From positions 1-10,316 of the forward strand of contig JALLBK010000792.1 in assembly GCA_036940085.1 (NCBI GenBank): a stretch of 10,316 nt of DNA, written 5' to 3'. The number at the start of each line of letters is the position of its first letter. The stretch's first letter is position 1. This DNA comes from Discostella pseudostelligera. Lineage: Eukaryota > Bacillariophyta > Thalassiosirophyceae > Thalassiosirales > Thalassiosiraceae. The translations under genes were made by a program, and so were the position numbers. Below, in pieces: positions 1 through 8,180 of this stretch. The notes below the pieces were generated by a model. It was not told where the DNA came from. It saw nothing but the letters and a program-made list of their open reading frames with translations, and searched no databases.

Positions 1-414
1 TGATGCATTGACCATGACGTCCGGCGGCAATAGTACGATAGCTTCACCGCGACGACAATGTGTCATTAATACTTCGGGTGGAGGCAGGGTGGCAACTATC
101 GCTGAAGGGAGGACGTGACAAATAAAATGGCCATGGCCCAAGGCAGCTAGCGACGACGACTGATATCTACAACAACACAACACCAACACCGACCAGCAAC
201 CGCGGCAGACGAGACCAACACGATCAATATCAATAGATATAAATATTATTGCCAATGTCCGGAAACATCCATGTTCAACGCCACAGTTCATGATCGGTGC
301 ACACATATGACAAAATGAGGCATCAAAGGCGGCAACACGACGTATCAAGTCTTTCCATTCGTTGATGTACGCAAAGTTATGATTGAAGAATACTTTAATA
401 CATTCAAAATTCAT
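1..414 (-). CDS. Possible N-terminal part of an unrecognised Cys-rich protein, cut by the window edge
   Basis: On the minus strand one frame stays open from about 468 to the left edge, roughly 155 codons. That is longer than expected by chance, and the translation reads like protein rather than repeat. The first ATG in the frame is at 414, giving 138 visible residues with a purine at -3. The segment has 12 cysteines, including C35-x2-C38, C44 and C50, then a run CCC at 80-82, and ends with a proline-rich stretch near residues 110-131. A good 3' splice site (TTTTTCTCACAG, AG at 432-431) lies just upstream, so the exon could begin at 430 and continue an earlier exon instead. Residues 66-85 are encoded by T/G-rich DNA that could be a short in-frame intron. 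I do not recognise a family and assign no function. A plus-strand frame (2-118) is also open here but far shorter. Confidence 0.4.
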   Translation of the reverse strand, partial: MNFECIKVFFNHNFAYINEWKDLIRRVAAFDASFCHMCAPIMNCGVEHGCFRTLAIIFISIDIDRVGLVCRGCWSVLVLCCCRYQSSSLAALGHGHFICHVLPSAIVATLPPPEVLMTHCRRGEAIVLLPPDVMVNAS

Positions 415-761
415 ATCAGATGTTTGATTACTGTGAGAAAAATACACTGCGAGATGACAGGAGTATTATAAATTCATCAAAATGTCATGAGGCGGAAGAT
501 GGCAGGGTTTGGATCTCTTGGCAGCGGTAAAACCAATGCCGGCATATTGAATATACTAGCAACATATTGAGTATTGTTTCTACTTATTATTCGTTTTCAT
601 TGTATCACCAGACCATCAGCAAAAGCGGCCACGACCTCCATTCTCTTGTAGGAAATCATGGTTCATTAAACAATTCAACAGCCCCTACGCACGTGCACAA
701 TTGGAGTTGCAGCGCTTTCATCCTCTAGTGATTCACTTCTTCGTGACAATAAAACAATCAC
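415..761. other. Non-coding gap between the partial left-edge frame and the IMPDH gene
   Basis: No convincing gene is seen in these 347 bases. The stretch should hold the 3' untranslated region of the IMPDH gene and the 5' flank, or an intron, of the left-edge minus-strand frame. A minus-strand frame of 22 codons starts at ATG 544-542 and could be an upstream exon. Its only GT dinucleotide before the stop falls right after the fourth codon, so a splice to the acceptor at 431 is not compelling. No clear AATAAA on the minus strand was found close to the IMPDH stop. Confidence 0.4.
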
Positions 762-2374
762 TTAAAACAAACGCTTTTGATAACTGTGCAATCCATGAAC
801 CCCTCCCTCTTTCTGCGCGGCCGGACTACGAATTTCAAACCTCAATTTGTCATTGTATAGTCCATCCCACATCTCATCAAGACTCTTGACGCCTGCATCT
901 TGCATACCGTGCCGAACACCCTGCACCAAGTAGGGGATGTATCGCAACAACGTTCCCTTATCCTGAACGGCACCCGATACTCCCTGAGCAACCTTGATCG
1001 CGTGTGGTGCCGAACTACTATTTTCCCACACATAACGCTTTTCGCTACCCTTCGACATGGCCTCGATACTTCCCATTCCACGATAACGCTTGAGCCGCAC
1101 ACCGTCTTGATAGAAGTACTCTCCGGGCGCTTCGTCGGTACCCGCCAACATACTCCCCATCATTACACACGACGCACCCAATGCCAATGCCTTGGTAATA
1201 TGTCCCGTGGACTTGATTCCACCATCAGCCAAGATGGGAACTCCATACTTCCTTGCGAATTTCGCAACATGATACACCGCCGAGGCCTGGGCACGTCCCA
1301 CGGCACAAACCTCCTGCGTCGTACAAATACTCCCAATCCCCATACCCACCCGTAATGCATCAGCACCGGCCTGTATCAAATGTATAGCCTGCGAGGGTGT
1401 CACGACATTCCCCCCAATCACTTCAAGCTTTGGAAATGTCGTCTTGAGATACTGAATAATTTGAATCTGATACACCGAATCACCCTGAGACGAATCCACA
1501 ATAATCACATCCACACCCGCCTCGACCAATGCCCGTGCCCGTTCGCGATCTTCGGGACGTGTCCCAATCGCCGCACCCACAAGCAGTTGCTTCGTTACTG
1601 CATCCTTACTTGCCTTGGAAAATTCAATATTCTTCAACAAGTCAGTGCGGGCAATCAATGCAACCAGTTCATCATTTTCATTAATCACCGGTAATTTCCC
1701 CTTTTTGGATTCCTTCAATATCTCATTCGCTTCATTTAACTCCACACCCTGCTTGGCCACCGAGAGTTTATCACGAGGTGTCATAATCTCACGTAGCTTC
1801 ATGCTTCGGTCATTAATAAAGGTAATATCCCGATTGGAGACAATGCCCATAAGCTTCCCACCCATAGATCCACTATCCGTAATGGGTATACCAGAGTAAC
1901 CATGTCGTTCTTTCAAATCCATCACATCACCCACGGTACTATCTGGCGAAAGACAAATGGGGTCGGTAATAAATCCATTCTTAAATCGTTTCACTTTCCG
2001 TACCTCCGATGCCTGATCTTCAATAGTGAAGTTGGAATGGATAATACCAATACCACCCTGCAACGCCATGGATATGGCCATGTTATGTTCAGTGACTGTA
2101 TCCATGGGACTGGAGACGAAGGGTACCTTGATGGATATTTTCTTGGTAAGTTTGGTGGAGATGTCAACGTCGTCGAGACCGAAGGAGATGTGACCTGGCA
2201 TCATGATGAGATCGTCGTAGGTGTAGGCTACGAAGGAGGGATTTTTGACGAATAGTTGGGAGGCGGTGAAACTTTTTGGTTTGTGTGTGTGTGTGAGAGA
2301 GAGAGATGGGAGTGGTCGGATGGATGGTGTATGAAATTGACATGCATTGTGTGCATTTGAATTCACATCGCCAT
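762..2374 (-). CDS. IMPDH: Inosine-5'-monophosphate dehydrogenase (IMPDH), two exons
   Basis: This enzyme oxidises IMP to XMP with NAD+, the rate-limiting committed step of GMP synthesis, normally as a cytosolic homotetramer or octamer. The spliced model (exon 2374-2367, exon 2271-762) gives 505 residues, close to the usual 510-514 of eukaryotic IMPDH. Visible landmarks are the barrel start [10 protein letters not shown], the GGIGIIHSN loop (75-83), a Bateman pair of CBS domains (about 103-222), the catalytic Cys319 in GSICTTQEV, the ADGGIKSTG phosphate loop (351-359), [14 protein letters not shown] (374-387), the flap with Arg415-Tyr416, [14 protein letters not shown], and the eukaryote-like end HSYQKRLF. 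All key residues are present. The start was chosen because ATG-GCG-AT joined to T-TTC-ACC gives MAIFTASQLF, in place of a frame that reads through CT/CA repeats. An unspliced start at 2435 is possible but would add an odd His/Ser/Thr-rich leader. The family call is certain; the exact N-terminus is inferred. Confidence 0.96.
2272..2366 (-). other. Predicted 95-nt intron of the IMPDH gene
   Basis: On the minus strand the sequence reads ATGGCGAT|GTGAAT at the donor and CAAAAAG|TTTCACC at the acceptor. A CTCTCTCTCTCACACACACA tract precedes the acceptor, serving as polypyrimidine tract. The intron interrupts a codon after its second base and restores the frame exactly into the conserved T-A-S-Q-L-F start of the enzyme. 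The tract is a compound (CT)n(CA)n microsatellite and may vary between alleles. The frame is also open through the intron, so transcript data are needed to fix it. Confidence 0.72.
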
Positions 2375-3356
2375 GATGATATTCGTAGTCGAGCATTAAA
2401 ATGGGACAGAGAGAGAAGCAGTAGCATAGATGCATCGGTTAGAAAATGGAGCATTTGACGATCGGTGCAAAGTGACTTGGAGAGATGGGACGATGAAGAG
2501 TACAACCAACCAACCAACCAGCCAATGCCATCAGCCAAATGCCAACTCACCCCACCGCGCCAGAATTCAGTGTCTCCTCGTCAAGTTGCCATTGTGAATC
2601 GTCCGACATGATTGATGATGATGGTATAATGTATTGCGAATAAATTTAGTTTTGATGATGATGATGATGTGTCGTCGTCGCCGCTCTAGCTGGGGTCCAA
2701 TTATTTTATGACCATCATGTGCCACTTCGATGAAAAAAATGATAGCGATGGGCGCGATGGATCGATGCGGCGGATTTGGATTTTTTGGATCGGATGGAGA
2801 GGAATGCATCTCCGTCTGTTCGTCGACGCAAGGATATGTCGATAGTCGAGTCAAGTCAAGTCGAATCAAGTCAAGTCGAGTCAAGTCAAGTCAAGTCGAG
2901 TCAAGTCAAGTCGAGTCCAGTCGAGTCCAGTCGTTTCGAGTCGATTCTAGAGAGTAACCGTCGAAGGACAATGGACAGACGAGATTAGGGTCGATGGACA
3001 GACGATTTTCTTCCACGTGTACTTCCGTCATGCGCCTCGCTCATCGTCGCGCGTCTATTGCTCATGATTGATGGACAAAAGAATAGCAGCACACTCCTCT
3101 TTCACTCTCTCATTTACAATGGCATTACAATCACAGATTAAACATTAAGTAACAAGAGTTATCTCCATGTTGTGTATCATCTCTTTAGAGTGTGCCCGAT
3201 CTCCCAACGAGTAGAGTGCAGTTCTTTCTTTCTTTTCTACCGATGATAGGATGTATGAACATGACTGTTGCTGATGCTGTTGGTTGGTCATTGCTGGTTG
3301 TTACTAGTATCATTGATATTTGGATTCACGGCCAGCTGTTGCTGATGCAGTTGCTG
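2375..3356. other. Intergenic region: IMPDH promoter side and 3' flank of the zinc-motif gene
   Basis: No gene is supported in these 982 bases. The part next to 2374 should hold the 5' untranslated region and promoter of IMPDH, read on the minus strand. It contains a CCAA tetranucleotide run near 2501-2520 and a GAT trinucleotide run near 2654-2669. A pentanucleotide array lies at 2846-2950. The far end (about 3250-3356) is the immediate 3' flank of the neighbouring gene and keeps a CAG-rich, in-frame character past its stop codon. Short frames here translate repeats and show no family signature. Confidence 0.6.
2846..2950. repeat. Degenerate pentanucleotide array (TCRAG), 21 units
   Basis: Twenty-one consecutive 5-bp steps can be read, mostly TCAAG and TCGAG, with TCCAG, TCGTT and TCGAT variants at the right end. 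The left part has a higher-order 15-bp rhythm of one TCGAG followed by two TCAAG. The array lies about 470-575 bp upstream of the IMPDH start codon. On the minus strand each TCGAG/TCAAG junction creates TTGACTCGA, which contains the TGACTC core of GCN4/AP-1-type bZIP sites but not the full TGACTCA. A passive microsatellite is the simplest explanation. Confidence 0.9.
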
Positions 3357-5946
3357 CTAATGGGTATGGTGCTGCTCCTTGCTCGAATCTCCTCCTCCTA
3401 ATCCTCCGGCGAGAGGAGTGGTGCCACCAGCAGCAGTAGGAGTTTGAAGAAGGAACGGCTGTTGCAAAAAGAATGCACCCATCGGACTATTCACCATGCT
3501 TGAATTGGTCGGGGTGGGCATCATGCTCGGAGCTGCACCACCACCATATCCGTAACCAACGAATGGAAATTGCTGCTGCTGCTGCTGCGGGTATAGATGC
3601 GGATATTGCTGATATTGCTGATGTTGCTGCTGCAGTTGCTGTTGTTGTTGCTGCTGTTGCTGTTGGTGTTGTTGGTGTCGATGAGGTGATGGGACATACC
3701 CACCTCCACCTTCTCCTTGTTGTTGCTGCTGTGGAAATTGCTGCGATTGTTGTGCCCACATCATCCCCGCGCGGAAGGCATCCCACAATGGACTGTTTTG
3801 GTAATACTGCTGCAATTGCTGTTGTTGTTGTTGCTGCTGCTGCAGTTGCTGTTGTTGTTGTTGTTGTTGCTTCTGCTGCTGCTGTTGTTGTTGCTGTGGA
3901 TGAGGATACTGTGGATGCGAAAACATCATGTTGTTGGCAGCTGCAGCAGTAGCAGGATGGAATGGTGCCATGTTGGGCGGTAAGCCTGCCATAGCCATAC
4001 CACCACTTCCACCTCCAATATCGCCGGCACCCATGCCACCAGCACCAGCACCAGCAGCACCCGAAGTCGTTGGCGGAAGAAGCATTCCATGAGCAGTGCT
4101 ATCCATTGTCCCTTCTATATTCTCGGAGGATTGTATTCCTCCTCCCGCTCCGGATGAGGAGAGTGGATGATCGGAAAATTGGAATTTGTCACACCACTTT
4201 GTTTTTGAGAGAGAGACGCGATATCATTATGTGATCAACGGAGAGAACAAACATGAGCGAGTGATATCATTAACAGAGCAGCAGCCGGTGGCGGCAGCAG
4301 ATGTGCATGCATGGTACACGTAAGCAAACAAGCAAACAGCAGCAGATGCATGTATGCATGCATGCATGCAAGCTGGCAAGCTTGCAGCATCTTGCCACCA
4401 AAGAAAGGGAAACGACGACATAGTANATGCATGCATGCATGCAAGCTGGCAAGCTTGCAGCATCTTGCCACCAAAGAAAGGGAAACGACGACATAGTACT
4501 CACTCGAACCGTCCTCTTCTTGGAAGAAATGGCTATTAAAAACGTTTTGGAGGGGTGGATTCTTGTTAAATCGTCACCGTTGTCACTGTTATTGTTGCGC
4601 TGCTGATGCTGCTGAAGTTGTTCCTCTTGTTTTACTACAGAACCCTCTAACATGGTTGATGGATCCATGGTTGTGGTATTGTCATCGTCGGTCGTCGTCG
4701 TCATCTTCGTGGTAGGACTACTACTGCTACTACCATTGAGATAAATTTCTGGATTCTTCCTCCGTCGTTTCGTCTGCTCGTTGTCATCGTTCCCCAAAGC
4801 GCTCCCCTCTCCCCCCTCCTCGTTCTTAGTTCCATTACCACCACCACCTCCACCCGCCTCCCTTGCCACGACAACCACTCCACCAAATGGCTGTTGTCGT
4901 TGTTGTTGCTGCTGTGGATTCCGATCCAACACTACCAATTTGACATAGATCGTACTCCACGGTGGATAGGTGTGATGACATGTATTTCGACAATAATCAC
5001 GAGTGTAATTCTTCTCGCGACAAGTTTTACATATTGGTTCAGTGGACATACTACCGTCGGACGGGCCGTGACATTTTGTGGGTGGAGTGGGTAGGAGGAT
5101 GGCCGTGGGTGGTGAGGGATGATGATGCAGATGAGAGAGGGATTTGATGTTGGCTGGATTGGTGCTGGTGGTGGTGCCATCAGGATTGTTGCTGCTGTCG
5201 GCTGAAACGTTAGTGTCCTTGCCATCGCTATTGTTGTCCTTATTTTCATCGTCGTAGATGTTGTTGTTATTGTTGTTGTTGTCACCTTCGGTGGGCACCT
5301 CCACCAAGGCTGAATCATCCAACGTCATTACAATATAGGTAGTCTGCCATGGCAATCCCTTATGTCCATCACGTTTGCGACATAAATCTCTACTTTTGAA
5401 GTTCTTTTTACATTTATCACAGACGGGTAAACGGCGTTCGGGGAAGGGAATGTCGATGGGGTGGGGTAGACCTGGTAGATGGATGGTACAAGTGTGGGAT
5501 GGGTGGGAGGGTGGATGTTTGCGCCTGCTGCGAGAGGCAGTGGCAGCAGCTGGGTTGTGGTTGTCATCCACTGCGGAAGGAGGAGCAAGTTGATGATGAT
5601 GGGGGTGCATCATCATGTTATTTGACATTGGATACGGAAAGAAAGGTGATGATGAAGAAGTAGCTGATGGATCCATCATCATCATGGGAAATGGCGGCGG
5701 CGGTGGATGTGGCGGCGGCATCATCATGGGTGGGAAGGGCATTTGCATTTGGGGATGAGGATAGGCGCCGGGAGGATAGTTCATCATGCCGCCGCCGCCA
5801 CCACCGCCGCCACCGACAGAAGTGTTCACAGTCAAGTTGTTGGTGTTAGCCTTGGTGCTGCTGGAGGGTGCCATTGCTGCTGGCGTAGGAGGAGGGGGGC
5901 CTTGACCCGTCCCGGACGATGATGACGGAGGAGGCTGCGACGACAT
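3357..5946 (-). CDS. Low-complexity protein with two tandem C-x2-C-x9-C-x5-H motifs and polyQ tracts, two exons
   Basis: I do not recognise a named gene. Exon 5946-4504 (481 codons) joins in phase 0 to exon 4196-3357, giving 760 residues with [11 protein letters not shown] just after the junction. Residues 1-135 are Pro/Gly/Met/His-rich. Two motif copies align without gaps: C176, C179, C189, H195, P199-W200, T202, Y204 and C306, C309, C319, H325, P329-W330, T332, Y334, exactly 130 residues apart. Each continues into a short beta-like stretch. The four Cys/His ligands suggest a zinc site, by inference only. Basic clusters SRSRRKH (138-144) and KRRRK (393-397) could be nuclear signals. The second half has polyQ at 582-611, 656-679 and 685-690, split by a conserved-looking segment around 612-631 ([16 protein letters not shown]). 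A nuclear regulatory or RNA-binding role is plausible but unproven. ATG 5946 has A at -3. The TAG stop lies in CAG-rich sequence and may not be the ancestral end. Confidence 0.82.
3570..3896 (-). repeat. CAG/CAA tracts encoding polyglutamine
   Basis: Three blocks of mixed CAG and CAA codons (3807-3896, 3603-3674 and 3570-3587 on the minus strand) encode 30, 24 and 6 mostly glutamine residues. Lys, Leu and His interrupt them at single-base changes. CAA interruptions are frequent, so the DNA is less repetitive than the protein, which suggests selection for glutamine content or old expansion. The intervening sequence encodes the non-repetitive [14 protein letters not shown] segment. Length polymorphism among strains is likely. 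Confidence 0.9.
4197..4503 (-). other. Predicted intron of the zinc-motif gene, containing an assembly seam
   Basis: Minus-strand donor GTTCGA|GTGAGTAC and acceptor TCTCTCTCTCAAAAACAAAG|TGGTGT are both strong and preserve the frame in phase 0. Without splicing, the upstream frame runs into Cys/His-rich nonsense made of ATGC repeats and stops at 4270. With splicing it flows into the Gln-rich downstream frame, which is open well upstream of its first ATG (4106). The apparent length is 307 nt. If one copy of the duplicated 72 bp and the N are artefactual, the true length is about 234 nt. Confidence 0.8.
4354..4498. repeat. Exact 72-bp direct repeat flanking a single N
   Basis: Bases 4354-4425 and 4427-4498 are identical over 72 positions, separated only by the undetermined base at 4426. 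Each copy begins with four ATGC units, which are self-complementary, followed by GCAAGCTTGC, a 10-bp palindrome. The arrangement is what results when two contigs whose ends overlap are joined with a placeholder N instead of being merged. It lies wholly inside the intron, so it does not disturb the predicted protein. Confidence 0.97.
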
Positions 5947-6741
5947 GATACATCATGGTTCATCGTGTGGTCGAAGTTTAGTTTGTGAGGATGGGGTGAT
6001 GGAGATTTGAGATTTGATGGACGAGCCAGTATTTGGCGACCTTTAATTCCATTCCGCAATACAGAAAATCGCCAATGATGGAGGAGACACTGACGAACGC
6101 TGATATTGAGATGCTTGCAGATAATCGCGACCGATGGCAGGTACATAAGGTAAATCCTTAGCTCGGCACTTATTGCAAGATAAAAAAATTCACGTCCTAG
6201 GTCACTTTTCGAACGCTGATTCTGAAATCATGCTCAAGTGCATCTGTCCGTCATTGTGCCCTCAATGGCAATGGACTTCCGCCCGCCGCCCGGCCGTCCA
6301 TCTCCGAACGACTTATCAACAATAATTCCCCACGAGATGATGGCTTTTGGTGGTGCACTTCTTCATTGGCATCTTATTTGACTGACGAATTATCACTTTA
6401 TTTAAGAAGGTTGATAGTTGTAGCGTCCTATCCGGTAAAATAAAAAGAATGATGGAGGTCGCCTCGATAAAACATCCGATGCCACTTCCAACCCAATCCA
6501 CACAAAATAGCGTGAAGAATACCCATGCATCCTCATTCTCTCTCAAGTTTCTCGACATCCATATCTCTCTACTTGGTCAATTATTGAATAGAAACCACAT
6601 CACCCCCATCCCCTACGCCCTACGCGCCATATCGATCTATCAAACCAACGCATCGTCGACAGATCTTCGTATCAAACACCGGCATTCCTATCCCAATATC
6701 CCATCGGCAACATCATTTCTCAAGTATATATACATCAGCTC
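5947..6741. other. Intergenic region upstream of the zinc-motif gene and downstream of the ZIP gene
   Basis: No gene is supported in these 795 bases. The left part is the 5' flank of the zinc-motif gene (minus strand) and the right part should hold the ZIP gene's 3' untranslated region. TTTATT at 6397-6402, which is AATAAA on the minus strand, is a candidate polyadenylation signal, about 340 nt after the ZIP stop. The words CGAACGCTGAT at about 6092 and 6210 are repeated with partly similar flanks, of unknown meaning. An 80-codon minus-strand frame (6316-6558) and a 103-codon plus-strand frame (6449-6760) show no family features. Confidence 0.5.
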
Positions 6742-7953
6742 CTACTCAATCGATCTTTGAATATAAATCATCACCCCCAACGCCACCGAACTCACCACCC
6801 CCGTCATAACCACATCCTTCGTATCCTCATACGCCTCCACTAACAACTCCATAAATGCCACCCATACCATAGCCCCACCGGCAAATCCCAACCCTACCGG
6901 CAACAATGGCAAAAAGGAATGCACAAACATAAATGCCGGCACGGCCATAATCGGTTGTGGCAAACTCGTGACCACACACCAAATTGCCGCAGTCGCCTTG
7001 GATACCCGCCGTGGTATCAATGCAATTGCCACCGCCAACCCCTCGGGGACATTATGCACTGCCAAACTTGCCGATATAAATTTACCAAACTCGTTCCCAT
7101 GCTCACCTCCAAAACTAACCCCAATACCAACACCCTCACTGAAACTATGCAATGTCATTACAAACACAATGAGTAATAACTTGCGTGTATCGGCACCATT
7201 TAGTGAACCAAATTTCACTTCATCTTCATGCCCATCTAGAAATTTTTTGGTGCATATAATAAATAATAATCCAAGTACACATCCCATCAGTGTCCGAATT
7301 TGGGGTGAGAGTGAGGAGGTGTCATGAATGTCGACAAAGGTGGCACCCTCGAGGAAGAGAGAGTAGGAGGCTGCACACATCATACCGGCCGCGACGGCAT
7401 TGGATAATCCTATGTAATAATCATTCATTTTAGTGACGAAGCAGAGAGGGATGACGCCCAATCCAGTGGAGATGGCGGAGATCCATCCGTAGTAAAAGAC
7501 TGTGTGGAGGGTGGGTTTGTCATGATGTTGTTGCTGTTGACTGTCGCTGTCGCTGGTGGTGGGGTAGGCAAAGTACGTTATCATTGTGAAGAGAAGTAGA
7601 ATAGTGTAGGATCGATATTCGGAGAATTTGGATTCTGGTTCAATTGTTTCATCGTCCTCGTCATCGTCATCGTCGTTATTGTTGCTGCCCCTGTCGGCGG
7701 TGTTGGTATCGGCGGCGACAGTTGATCTGCCGGTGGTGGCGGTGGTATTGCGTAATCGAATGCCATTCGTATTCTTGGTGTACATCAAGTCATTGTTGTC
7801 ATGAATGTTGTCGCTATTGTCGTTGCTATTGCTATCGTTGCTGTTGATGTTGGTAGAAGTATTATTTGGTTGTCTCGTCGGAGTGCCCACCACATCATCC
7901 AAGTCGAAATTAGCCGCGGCTGCTGCAGCTCGTTGACCACGCGTGGCCACCAT
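6742..7953 (-). CDS. ZIP-family divalent metal transporter (ZIP/GufA-type, plant At3g08650-like)
   Basis: ZIP proteins carry Zn2+, Fe2+ or related metals into the cytosol, from outside the cell or from an organelle. This single-exon frame gives 403 residues. Residues 1-110 are a non-membrane leader: an Ala run, an Asn/Ser/Asp-rich stretch (30-60) and an acidic block DDDDDEDDE (94-102). The membrane domain follows, with hydrophobic segments near 115-130, 150-172, 182-202, 220-236, 258-280, 290-312, 322-344, 350-372 and 380-398. The two ZIP signature helices are clear: LHSFSEGVGIGV with His269 and Glu273, and VHNVPEGLAVAI with His300 and Glu304, followed by SLPQP and a FMELLVEA segment. The pairing of HSFSEG with HNVPEG plus TSLPQP recalls the plant ZIP relative At3g08650, from memory. 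Metal and membrane cannot be told from sequence. ATG 7953 has A at -3 and G at +4. It is head to head with TOM40. Confidence 0.92.
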   Translation of the reverse strand: MVATRGQRAAAAAANFDLDDVVGTPTRQPNNTSTNINSNDSNSNDNSDNIHDNNDLMYTKNTNGIRLRNTTATTGRSTVAADTNTADRGSNNNDDDDDEDDETIEPESKFSEYRSYTILLLFTMITYFAYPTTSDSDSQQQQHHDKPTLHTVFYYGWISAISTGLGVIPLCFVTKMNDYYIGLSNAVAAGMMCAASYSLFLEGATFVDIHDTSSLSPQIRTLMGCVLGLLFIICTKKFLDGHEDEVKFGSLNGADTRKLLLIVFVMTLHSFSEGVGIGVSFGGEHGNEFGKFISASLAVHNVPEGLAVAIALIPRRVSKATAAIWCVVTSLPQPIMAVPAFMFVHSFLPLLPVGLGFAGGAMVWVAFMELLVEAYEDTKDVVMTGVVSSVALGVMIYIQRSIE

Positions 7954-8157
7954 ATTATTATGTGCTTTACGTTAATAATATTGGTAGATGGAATTAGTTA
8001 GATGGAGATAGAGAGCGGGGGGTGGAGGGAGGAATGGCGGCTATCTCTCTGCCTCTAGTAGAGGTGCGGCGGCGGCGTGGTCATGGTGTTGTTGATGAAG
8101 CGAAGGATGCGATACTATGCGACATGGATGGTGCATGTGCTGTATGTTAGTAGCTTG

Positions 8158-8180
8158 CCTTGGTGCTTGTGCACCCAAGG
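8158..8180. promoter_or_regulatory. Imperfect inverted repeat in the divergent promoter
   Basis: CCTTGGTGC (8158-8166) and GCACCCAAGG (8171-8180) are complementary except for one extra C, around a TTGT loop. It lies roughly midway between the two start codons. It could be a protein-binding dyad or a transcript hairpin; nothing else supports a role. Confidence 0.35.

Noticed and set aside
2..118. 38-codon plus-strand frame followed by AATAAA at 121-126, as the end of an upstream gene
   Set aside because: An open run this short is likely by chance, and the opposite strand has a much longer open frame over the same bases.
2375..2435. Upstream in-frame ATG at 2435 as the IMPDH start
   Set aside because: It would force translation of a CT/CA microsatellite and add about 52 atypical residues. 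The spliced start fits the family length and has a better ATG context.
2567..2884. 105-codon minus-strand frame
   Set aside because: It begins inside the pentanucleotide array and runs through GAT repeats; no domain or composition supports a protein.
3473..3983. Plus-strand frames rich in Ala, Val and Leu opposite the polyQ gene
   Set aside because: They are antisense readings of CAG/CAA tracts and have no family features.
3357..4106. The polyQ frame as a separate gene starting at ATG 4106
   Set aside because: The frame is open and protein-like for 30 codons upstream of this ATG, back to a good splice acceptor, so it is the second exon of the larger gene.
4354..4498. The 72-bp repeat as a mobile-element terminal repeat or genuine tandem duplication
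   Set aside because: Perfect identity with the boundary exactly at a single N is better explained by unmerged contig ends.
4270..4502. Cys/His-rich C-terminal tail obtained by reading the zinc-motif gene through the intron
   Set aside because: It is translated from ATGC repeats and the N-containing duplication; a strong GTGAGT donor precedes it and a clean phase-0 acceptor restores the polyQ frame.
6316..6558. 80-codon minus-strand frame with a hydrophobic patch
   Set aside because: It lies in the probable ZIP 3' region, has no family signature, and its length is within chance expectation.
6449..6760. 103-codon plus-strand frame downstream of the ZIP gene
   Set aside because: It overlaps the end of the ZIP coding region on the other strand and shows no recognisable features; a chance frame is more likely.
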